The notes under the pieces were generated by a model. It saw nothing but the letters and a program-made list of their open reading frames with translations, did no database searches and was not told the origin of the DNA. 40,066 nt of DNA from an uncultured Muribaculum sp. (GTDB taxonomy: Bacteria; Bacteroidota; Bacteroidia; Bacteroidales; Muribaculaceae): the NCBI GenBank assembly GCA_910578835.1, contig CAJTSK010000023.1, positions 1-40,066 of the forward strand, in the 5' to 3' direction. Both the position numbers and the translations under genes were made by a program. Positions 33,571 through 40,066 of this stretch are shown piece by piece (the stretch's first letter is position 1; the number at the start of each line of letters is the position of its first letter).

Positions 33571-36500
33571 CCGCAAACAGAAACTGCGGGACAACATCGA
33601 GGCGATACGGACGGCATTCATCCTTGACAGGGAAAATAGGACAGCGACAACCGAAGAGCGTGCCATACTTCAAAGGTACTGCGGTTTCGGCGGTCTGAAA
33701 TGTATCCTCAACCCTGCAAAGGAACTGACGGATGCCGTCCGGTGGGCGAAATCCGACCTCGAACTGTTCGCCCCGACGGTGGAGCTGCACAGGCTTATCC
33801 GTGAGAACAGCAAGGACGAAACAGAGTACAAGCGGTTTGTGGATTCGCTGAAAGCGTCCGTGCTGACCGCTTTCTACACCCCCAAAGAGATAACCGACAC
33901 CATCGCGGACGTGCTGGCAGATTACAGCGTCCGCCCCGCCCGTATGCTCGAACCGTCGGCAGGTGTCGGCGTGTTCGTGGATTCCATGCTGCGGCACAGC
34001 CCCAATGCGGATGTGATGGCTTTCGAGAAGGATCTGCTCACGGGTACAATCTTGAGGCATCTCTATCCCGACCAGAAAATGCGCACCTGCGGTTTTGAGA
34101 AAATCGAAAGACCGTTCAACAATTATTTCGACTTGGCGGTGTCCAACATTCCGTTCGGTGACATTGCCGTGTTCGACGCGGAGTTTCAGCGGAGCGACTC
34201 TTTCGGCAGACGCTCCGCCCAGAAAACCATCCACAACTATTTCTTTCTCAAAGGACTGGATGCCGTGCGTGACGGCGGTATCGTGGCGTTCATCACCTCG
34301 CAAGGGGTATTGAATAGCACCAAGACCTCCGTGCGTAACGAGCTGTTCAGTCAGGCCAATCTGGTATCCGCGATACGCCTGCCCAACAACCTGTTCACGG
34401 ACAACGCGGGCACGGAGGTGGGCAGTGACCTGATTGTCCTGCAAAAGAACCTCAGCAAGAAGGAAATGTCGCAGGACGAGCGGCTGATGACCGTGATACA
34501 GACGGACACGAAAACCGCCCTGACCGACAACGCCTATTTCATCCACCACCCGGAACGCATCGTGCATACGACGGCGAAACTTGACACCGACCCCTACGGG
34601 AAGCCCGCTATGGTCTATCTGCACGAGGGCAAGGCAGCAGGCATCGCCGGGGATTTGCGCCGTATGCTCGACGAGGATTTCCATTACAGGCTTGCCATGC
34701 GCTTGTATTCGGGTTCAATCCGGCAGGCAGGAACGGAAGAAAAAGTTGCCGTTCAAAATAAAGTAGAGCGTCCTGCCATAAAATTGGAAACAGTATCCTC
34801 GGCGCAGACGGTGGAAACTCCGACAGAAAAGCCGCAACCCGCAGATGAAAAGCCGGAGATAGAACCGCGCCCGCAATATTCCGCAGGCGTGCAGCTCACC
34901 CTGCTTGACCTCTGGGGGATGACGGAAGAGGTCAGCCAACCGAAAACCTCCAAAAAGAAAAAGACGGTGAAAAAGGCAGTTACGGCAAAGTCCACTCCGC
35001 CCAAACCGAAAGTCACGGTTACACCGACAGCTCCAACTGCAAAACCCGCAATGGAGAATAAGGAGGTGAAAGCGGAGAACACCGCCAAGCCTGCCGACCC
35101 GGACGACATCTATGCCACACTGGACTGGGATACCAATCCTCCCATCAACGGTTTCTATGAAATGATGATGGGTTTGACGCCGGAGCGTAGGAAAGAACTT
35201 CGGGAACTGGCAAGGCAGCATAACGAGAAACAAGTGGCGGAAAAGACGGAAGTGAAAGCCGTGCCGGAAACTTCCCGTGAGCAGCCACGACAGGAGGAAA
35301 CACAGCCGGAGGCAGTCGCCGCACCTGCCGTTACAGATACCCCATCGGAAGCGGTGGGGACTTTCCTTTTCCCCGACATCGAAGCGGAAAAGCCGAAGGA
35401 GGAAGTCGTGGACCTTTCTCCGCGTGCCTACCACCGCACGCCGGAGATGCACCTGCGCGAAGGGTCGCTGGTGGCTGACCGGGGGCGTCATAACATCGGC
35501 TACCTGAAAGACATCACGCCATACGGGGCGACATTCCAGCCGCTCGACCTGAAAGGATACCAGAAGGAAAAGGCGTTGTTGTATGTGTCGCTGCGTGACG
35601 CCTACGAGCGTCTGTACCGTTATGAATCGCTCCGGCGCGAGGCAAATGTTCCGTGGCGAGAGCATCTGAATACCTGTTACGATGAGTTTGTCATGCGCTA
35701 CGGCAACCTCAACGCCAAGCAGAACGTGAAGTTAGTGATGATGGATGCGGGCGGGCGCGACATCCTTTCGCTGGAACGGATGGAAAACGGAAAGTTCGTC
35801 AAGGCGGACATCTTCGAGCATCCTGTTTCCTTCGCGGTGGAGAGCCATGCCAACGTAGGCTCTCCCGAAGAAGCCCTGTCTGCGTCGCTCAACAAATATG
35901 GTACGGTCAATCTCGACTATATGCGGGAGATAACCGACAGCACGGCGGAGGATTTGCTCACTGCCCTGCAAGGGCGCATCTACTACAATCCGCTCGTGAC
36001 CGGTTACGAAATCAAAGACCGTTTCATCGCCGGAAATGTCATAGAGAAAGCGGAACGCATAGAGGCATGGATGGGTGACAATCCCGAAAATGAGCGTATG
36101 CCGGAGGTGAAGCAGGCGTTGGAGGCTCTGAAAGATGCCGAGCCGCAGCGCATCGCCTTCGAGGATCTGGACTTCAATTTCGGGGAACGCTGGATTCCGA
36201 CGGGTGTCTATGCCGCCTACATGAGCCGGCTGTTCGACACGGAGGTGAAAATCGCCTATTCCGCAAGCATGGACGAGTTTTCGGTGGTGTGCGGCTACCG
36301 CACCATGAAAATCACGGACGAGTTTCTGGTGAAGGGGTATTACCGGAACTATGACGGTATGCACCTCCTAAAACACGCCCTGCACAACACCTGCCCTGAC
36401 ATGATGAAGTCCATCGGCAAGGACGAGCATGGCAACGACATCAAGATGCGCGACAGCGAGGGAATACAACTCGCCAACGCCAAGATTGACGAGATACGAA

Positions 36501-39376
36501 ACGGCTTCTCCGAATGGCTCGAAGAGCAGTCGCCGCAGTTCAAGGAGCGGCTTGTGACGATGTATAACCGCAAGTTCAACTGTTTCGTGCGCCCGCGCTA
36601 CGACGGCTCCCATCAGACCTTTCCCGACCTCAACCTGAAAGGGCTGGCAAGCCGGGGTATCAAGAGCGTCTATCCCTCACAGATGGATTGCGTCTGGATG
36701 TTGAAACAGAACGGCGGCGGAATTTGCGACCACGAGGTGGGAACCGGTAAGACGCTGATAATGTGCATCGCCGCGCATGAGATGAAGCGTCTGAATTTGG
36801 CACACAAGCCGATGATTATCGGGCTGAAAGCCAACGTTGCGGAGATTGCAGCCACCTATCAGGCGGCATATCCCAACGCACGTATTCTGTACGCTTCGGA
36901 GAAGGACTTTTCGACCGCCAACCGTGTGCGCTTCTTCAATAATATAAAGAACAACGACTACGATTGCGTCATCATGTCGCACGACCAGTTCGGCAAGATA
37001 CCGCAGTCGCCGGAATTGCAGCAGCGCATCCTGCAAGCAGAGCTTGACACGGTGGAGGAAAACCTCGAAGTGCTACGGCAGCAGGGAAAGAACGTGTCGC
37101 GGGCGATGCTGAAAGGATTGGAGAAGCGCAAGCACAACCTTGAAGCGAAGCTGGAGAAGGTGGAACACGCCATAAAGTCACGCACGGACGACGTGGTGGA
37201 TTTCAAGCAGATGGGCATCGACCACATCTTCATAGATGAGAGCCACCAGTTCAAGAATCTGACTTTCAACACGCGCCACGACCGTGTGGCGGGATTGGGA
37301 AACAGCGAGGGAAGCCAGAAGGCACTTAACATGCTCTTTGCCATACGCACCATACAGGAGCGCACAGGAAAAGACTTGGGTGCGACCTTCCTCTCCGGCA
37401 CGACTATCAGCAACTCACTGACTGAATTGTACCTGCTGTTCAAGTACCTGCGCCCGAAGGAGCTGGAACGGCAGGACATAAGGTGTTTCGACGCTTGGGC
37501 GGCGATATTTGCCAAGAAGACGACGGATTTTGAATTTAACGTGACGAACAATGTGGTCCAGAAGGAGCGTTTCCGCTACTTCATCAAAGTGCCGGAGCTT
37601 GCCGCCTTCTATAATGAAATCACGGACTACCGCACGGCGGAGGATGTGGGCGTTGACCGTCCTGCCAAGAACGAGATACTGCACCATATACCGCCCACGC
37701 CGGAACAGGAGGACTTCATACAGAAACTGATGCAGTTCGCCAAGACGGGCGATGCCACCTTGTTGGGCAGGCTGCCGCTTTCGGAAACGGAAGAAAAGGC
37801 GAAGATGCTCATCGCCACGGACTATGCCCGGAAAATGGCACTCGACATGCGCATGATAGACCCGAATTACGAAGATCATCCCGACAACAAAGCGAGTCAC
37901 TGTGCCAAGATGATCGCGGAGTATTATCAAAAATACGACGCCCAGAAAGGCACGCAGTTCGTTTTCTCTGATTTGGGGACATACCAGCCGGGCGACGGGT
38001 GGAACGTCTATTCGGAAATCAAGCGCAAACTGACGGAGGACTACGGTATACCGCCAAGCGAGGTGCGCTTCATTCAGGAGTGCAAGACCGACAAGGCGCG
38101 GAAGGCGGTGATAGACGCCATGAACGCCGGGACGGTGCGTGTGCTGTTCGGCTCTACCTCTATGCTCGGAACGGGTGTGAACGCCCAGAAACGGTGTGTG
38201 GCTATCCATCATCTCGATACGCCGTGGCGACCGTCCGACTTGCAACAGCGTGACGGACGCGGAGTTAGGGCAGGTAATGAGATTGCCAAACATTTCGCCG
38301 GGAACAACGTGGATGTAATCATCTACGCGGTGGAGAAGTCACTGGACAGCTACAAGTTCAACCTCCTGCACTGCAAGCAGACTTTCATAAGCCAGCTCAA
38401 AAGCGGTGCGATGGGTGCGCGTACCATCGACGAGGGGGCAATGGACGAAAAATCGGGCATGAATTTCTCGGAATACATGGCGTTGCTCTCCGGCAATACC
38501 GACCTGTTGGACAAGGCGAAACTGGAAAAGCGGATCGCATCGCTCGAAGGGGAACGCAAGTCGTTCAACAAGGGCAAGCGTGATTCGGAGTTCAAGCTGG
38601 AGTCAAAGACCGGCGAGTTGCGCAACAACACGGCTTTCATAGATGCCATGACGGAGGACTGGAACCGCTTCCTGTCGGTGGTGCAGACCGACAAGGAGGG
38701 CAACCGCCTTAATATAATAAAGGTGGACGGAGTGGATTCCGCCGATGAGAAGGTCATCGGAAAGCGTTTGCAGGAGATAGCCAAGAATGCCACGACCGGA
38801 GGGTTGTACACGCAGGTCGGTGAACTTTACGGTTTTCCGATAAAGGTGGTGAGCGAAAGGATACTCAAAGAGGGATTGGAGTTCACCGACAACCGCTTCG
38901 TGGTCGAGGGGAACTACAAGTACACCTACAACAACGGGCATCTGGCGATGGCTGACCCGTTGGCCGCCGCCCGCAACTTCCTCAACGCGATGGAGAGGAT
39001 ACCCTCCATCATCGACCAGTACAAGGCGAAGAACGAGGTGCTGGAGATGGAGATACCGCAGTTACAGGAGATAGCGGGTAAGGTGTGGAAGAAGGAGGAC
39101 GAGCTGAAGCAGTTGAAGTCCGAACTTGCCGCCCTTGACCGAAAAATTCAGCTGGAGCTTGCGCCACCCACGCCCGAAGTCGCAGAAAAGGAGAATGAAG
39201 GGCAACAGCTCAAGCCGGAAGCGGAAGATGTGAGGAACAGGCAGGCGCAATATCCCGAAAATGCACCGCCGCAGATACGCAGTCCGGCGGATAGTATCGT
39301 TGCCAACCATGTCATAATCGGGCGTCCGGGACTGTATGCCAAGGAGGAAACCCGGTCCAAAGGATTGAAAATATAA
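33560..39376 (+). CDS. Giant N6-adenine methylase / SNF2-type helicase fusion, DarB-like
   Basis: The 1938-residue protein joins two enzymes. Residues 90-330 are an N6-adenine methylase-like domain with SAM motif LEPSAGVGVFVD (E131) and a catalytic SNIPFG (195-200) in place of NPPF. Residues 395-600 are a Pro/Lys/Glu-rich linker. Residues about 1030-1640 form an SF2 helicase of the SNF2 kind, with Walker A HEVGTGKT (K1064), Walker B IDESH (D1226), and the C-terminal motor with STSMLGTGVNAQ and QQRDGRGVRAGN. Coiled coil follows to the end. This architecture is shared with phage P1 DarB, which protects incoming DNA from type I restriction, and with many conjugative elements. Antirestriction on entering a new host is therefore the best guess. 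It ends inside an inverted repeat (39371). Confidence 0.85.
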   Translation: MAFNRKQKLRDNIEAIRTAFILDRENRTATTEERAILQRYCGFGGLKCILNPAKELTDAVRWAKSDLELFAPTVELHRLIRENSKDETEYKRFVDSLKASVLTAFYTPKEITDTIADVLADYSVRPARMLEPSAGVGVFVDSMLRHSPNADVMAFEKDLLTGTILRHLYPDQKMRTCGFEKIERPFNNYFDLAVSNIPFGDIAVFDAEFQRSDSFGRRSAQKTIHNYFFLKGLDAVRDGGIVAFITSQGVLNSTKTSVRNELFSQANLVSAIRLPNNLFTDNAGTEVGSDLIVLQKNLSKKEMSQDERLMTVIQTDTKTALTDNAYFIHHPERIVHTTAKLDTDPYGKPAMVYLHEGKAAGIAGDLRRMLDEDFHYRLAMRLYSGSIRQAGTEEKVAVQNKVERPAIKLETVSSAQTVETPTEKPQPADEKPEIEPRPQYSAGVQLTLLDLWGMTEEVSQPKTSKKKKTVKKAVTAKSTPPKPKVTVTPTAPTAKPAMENKEVKAENTAKPADPDDIYATLDWDTNPPINGFYEMMMGLTPERRKELRELARQHNEKQVAEKTEVKAVPETSREQPRQEETQPEAVAAPAVTDTPSEAVGTFLFPDIEAEKPKEEVVDLSPRAYHRTPEMHLREGSLVADRGRHNIGYLKDITPYGATFQPLDLKGYQKEKALLYVSLRDAYERLYRYESLRREANVPWREHLNTCYDEFVMRYGNLNAKQNVKLVMMDAGGRDILSLERMENGKFVKADIFEHPVSFAVESHANVGSPEEALSASLNKYGTVNLDYMREITDSTAEDLLTALQGRIYYNPLVTGYEIKDRFIAGNVIEKAERIEAWMGDNPENERMPEVKQALEALKDAEPQRIAFEDLDFNFGERWIPTGVYAAYMSRLFDTEVKIAYSASMDEFSVVCGYRTMKITDEFLVKGYYRNYDGMHLLKHALHNTCPDMMKSIGKDEHGNDIKMRDSEGIQLANAKIDEIRNGFSEWLEEQSPQFKERLVTMYNRKFNCFVRPRYDGSHQTFPDLNLKGLASRGIKSVYPSQMDCVWMLKQNGGGICDHEVGTGKTLIMCIAAHEMKRLNLAHKPMIIGLKANVAEIAATYQAAYPNARILYASEKDFSTANRVRFFNNIKNNDYDCVIMSHDQFGKIPQSPELQQRILQAELDTVEENLEVLRQQGKNVSRAMLKGLEKRKHNLEAKLEKVEHAIKSRTDDVVDFKQMGIDHIFIDESHQFKNLTFNTRHDRVAGLGNSEGSQKALNMLFAIRTIQERTGKDLGATFLSGTTISNSLTELYLLFKYLRPKELERQDIRCFDAWAAIFAKKTTDFEFNVTNNVVQKERFRYFIKVPELAAFYNEITDYRTAEDVGVDRPAKNEILHHIPPTPEQEDFIQKLMQFAKTGDATLLGRLPLSETEEKAKMLIATDYARKMALDMRMIDPNYEDHPDNKASHCAKMIAEYYQKYDAQKGTQFVFSDLGTYQPGDGWNVYSEIKRKLTEDYGIPPSEVRFIQECKTDKARKAVIDAMNAGTVRVLFGSTSMLGTGVNAQKRCVAIHHLDTPWRPSDLQQRDGRGVRAGNEIAKHFAGNNVDVIIYAVEKSLDSYKFNLLHCKQTFISQLKSGAMGARTIDEGAMDEKSGMNFSEYMALLSGNTDLLDKAKLEKRIASLEGERKSFNKGKRDSEFKLESKTGELRNNTAFIDAMTEDWNRFLSVVQTDKEGNRLNIIKVDGVDSADEKVIGKRLQEIAKNATTGGLYTQVGELYGFPIKVVSERILKEGLEFTDNRFVVEGNYKYTYNNGHLAMADPLAAARNFLNAMERIPSIIDQYKAKNEVLEMEIPQLQEIAGKVWKKEDELKQLKSELAALDRKIQLELAPPTPEVAEKENEGQQLKPEAEDVRNRQAQYPENAPPQIRSPADSIVANHVIIGRPGLYAKEETRSKGLKI

Positions 39377-39528
39377 CCTAAGGAATTTTATCTGAAGTAT
39401 TAATAAGGGCTATCCCAAAAGGTCTAAAAGTAAATTTTATCCTTTCTGCAAGTATCTATAGGATGGCAACTGCATTTTTTTCTTTTTGGGCAGCCCTTAT
39501 TAAAATTTATTCTTATTTTAGGTTATAT
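39371..39528. repeat. Nested inverted repeats, terminator or MITE-like insertion
   Basis: The outer arms ATATAACCTAA (39371-39381) and its complement (39518-39528) enclose a second pair: TAATAAGGGCTATCCCAAAA (39401-39420) against 39484-39502, with one extra base and one mismatch. The inner pair reads like the ends of small Bacteroides insertion elements (GGGCT-TCCCAAAA). The T-rich 39475-39487 stretch could also end the methylase-helicase transcript. The left outer arm covers the last two codons of that gene. Confidence 0.6.
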
Positions 39529-39868
39529 ACATTCATGTCCATTTATGTAAAAAATTCCTGCTGACCTTGTTTATGTCTTGTCAGTCACCATTTGCAAAAC
39601 CATATTTGACCCTCAAAGAGGCTGAATTTGATAAGTAACTTGCTACATACTCATAATAAGGAGCTAAATAGAACACGAATGGGAAATACACAAATGCTAA
39701 ACTAAAGAAGATATTGGCCAAAATAAACGCTATACCGAGAGAGAAACTTGATTTTTCAACTTCCTAAAACGGTGTTGTTCAAACATTTCTACTTATTTGT
39801 ACTTGCCAGTTGAACCTACGCTTCCCTAATAAAATGTCTATGGTAAAAAGTTAAAAAATCCTCCCACT
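39529..39868. other. AT-rich spacer upstream of tetQ
   Basis: Apart from the membrane-protein remnant on the minus strand (39581-39763) I see no gene. The base composition drops sharply compared with the preceding 13 kb, in line with the tetQ module having a different origin. Confidence 0.5.
39581..39763 (-). pseudogene. Possible remnant of a small membrane protein
   Basis: The minus strand is open for about 60 codons from after a TAG at 39764-39766 to a TGA at 39581-39583. It has no ATG. Its content is not random: a hydrophobic core (IAFILANIFFSLAFVYFP, then VFYLAPYYEYVASYL) is flanked by charged ends, as in two-helix membrane proteins. A decayed or truncated gene is the likely reading; chance in AT-rich DNA cannot be ruled out. 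Confidence 0.3.
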
Positions 39869-39899
39869 TTTGTTAGATATATTTTTTTGTGTAATTTTG
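39869..39899 (+). promoter_or_regulatory. Consensus promoter of the tetQ operon
   Basis: TTTG (39869-39872), exactly 19 nt, and TAATTTTG (39892-39899) match the Bacteroidetes consensus fully. Transcription would begin near 39906, immediately before the leader peptide. Confidence 0.82.
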
Positions 39900-39907
39900 T
39901 AATCGTT

Positions 39908-39919
39908 ATGCGGCAGTAA
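39908..39919 (+). CDS. Three-residue leader peptide of tetQ (Met-Arg-Gln)
   Basis: ATG CGG CAG TAA lies at the very start of the predicted transcript. Translational attenuation through a three-codon leader is the known mode of tetQ control in CTnDOT: tetracycline-stalled ribosomes alter leader folding and free the tetQ ribosome binding site. Confidence 0.7.
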   Translation: MRQ

Positions 39920-39947
39920 TAATATACATATTAATACGAGTTAGTAA

Positions 39948-39976
39948 TCCTGTAGTTCTCATATGCTACGAGGAGG
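39948..39976 (+). promoter_or_regulatory. Hairpin masking the tetQ ribosome binding site
   Basis: TCCTGTAG (39948-39955) can pair with CTAC-G-AGGA (39966-39974), with one bulged G. The right arm covers most of the strong Shine-Dalgarno AGGAGG at 39971-39976, a rarity in this genome. Opening this stem would allow tetQ translation. Confidence 0.6.
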
Positions 39977-39985
39977 TATTAAAAG

Positions 39986-40066
39986 GTGCGTTTCGACAAT
40001 GCATCTACTGTAGTATATTATTGCTTAATCCAAATGAATATTATAAATTTAGGAATTCTTGCTCAC
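39986..40066 (+). CDS. tetQ: Ribosomal protection tetracycline-resistance protein Tet(Q), first 27 codons
   Basis: The frame from the GTG at 39986 runs to the window edge. Its ATG at 40034 starts MNIINLGILAH, the conserved beginning of the Tet(M)/Tet(Q) GTPases just before the P-loop. Tet(Q) has been annotated with either start (a 16-residue difference). AGGAGG lies nine bases before the GTG, which favours that start here, whereas homology to Tet(M) favours the ATG. The protein is an EF-G-like GTPase that dislodges tetracycline from the ribosome. In CTnDOT elements tetQ is co-transcribed with rteA and rteB, the sensors that induce excision and transfer; these would lie just outside the window. 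Confidence 0.9.
   Translation, partial: MRFDNASTVVYYCLIQMNIINLGILAH

Larger units (their letters stand above)
25645..40066 (+). mobile_element. CTnDOT/CTnERL-family conjugative transposon, integrase end (incomplete)
   Basis: The order int, small regulators, xis2c-xis2d-orf3-exc, DUF1896, methylase-helicase, tetQ is that of the CTnDOT family. There is no ermF-type insertion between int and the excision operon, as in CTnERL. The codon use is more uniform and CG-rich than in the AT-rich tetQ leader at its right part. Regulatory genes rteA/B/C and the mob and tra regions would lie to the right of the window. Transfer in this family is induced by tetracycline through the tetQ-rteA-rteB operon. 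Confidence 0.88.

Noticed and set aside
33227..34684. Minus-strand ORF of 485 codons across DUF1896 and the methylase start
   Set aside because: Crosses a real gene junction on the other strand and has no recognisable domain.
1..40066. CRISPR array, rRNA or tRNA genes
   Set aside because: No regularly spaced repeats, no rRNA-like blocks and no cloverleaf with a CCA-type acceptor were seen by eye on either strand.

Overview
The window reads as a Bacteroidales chromosome. Its promoters repeatedly match the Bacteroidetes pattern TTTG-N19-TAnnTTTG, several proteins carry Bacteroidetes lipoprotein or TPR-HTH architectures, and Shine-Dalgarno boxes are mostly absent. A Muribaculaceae-like or related gut genus would fit, but I cannot fix the genus from sequence alone. 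From about 25.65 kb to the right edge the DNA is the start of an integrated CTnDOT/CTnERL-family conjugative transposon.

Chromosomal part. Positions 1-7 kb, all minus strand: the first codons of an exported protein leaving the left edge, a lipoprotein TPR regulator with a C-terminal HTH, ribosomal protein L31 type B, a biotin-dependent carboxyltransferase (OadA/PycB type), and a class A penicillin-binding protein. Positions 7.25-14.4 kb, plus strand: a five-gene cluster with the parts of a synthase-dependent exopolysaccharide machine. These are a TolC-like outer-membrane protein, a membrane-fusion (HlyD/Alg44-like) protein with a SPOR-like tail, a soluble protein with five CxxC pairs resembling the TackOD1 metal-binding family, a processive GT2 synthase, and a nucleotide-sugar dehydrogenase. 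Positions 14.6-20.3 kb: a surface lipoprotein behind a perfect consensus promoter, then a hybrid sensor kinase. Positions 20.4-25.6 kb, minus strand: a tight four-gene operon encoding a LicC-like nucleotidyltransferase fused to a HisC/CobD-like PLP enzyme, an opine-type dehydrogenase, a Wzx-type flippase and a LicD transferase. Together they suggest synthesis of an unusual cytidylyl-activated, amine-bearing phospho(no) head group that is attached to a glycan.

Mobile part. The transposon end lies at a GTANNTTTGC core (minus strand GTAACTTTGC, 25645-25654), which is also the only good -7 box of the four-gene operon, so the element sits in that operon's promoter. Inward come the IntDOT-like integrase, a short RhuM-like protein, two minus-strand HTH_17 proteins, then xis2c-xis2d-orf3-exc (excision operon, exc being a topoisomerase III), a DUF1896 gene with an attenuator-like leader, and a 1938-residue methylase-helicase. 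After a 0.6 kb stretch with nested inverted repeats and a membrane-protein remnant comes the tetQ leader with its three-residue leader peptide. The window ends 27 codons into tetQ. No ermF-type insertion lies between int and the excision operon, which is the CTnERL layout.

All family names are from recognition of motifs and gene order; no database search was run.
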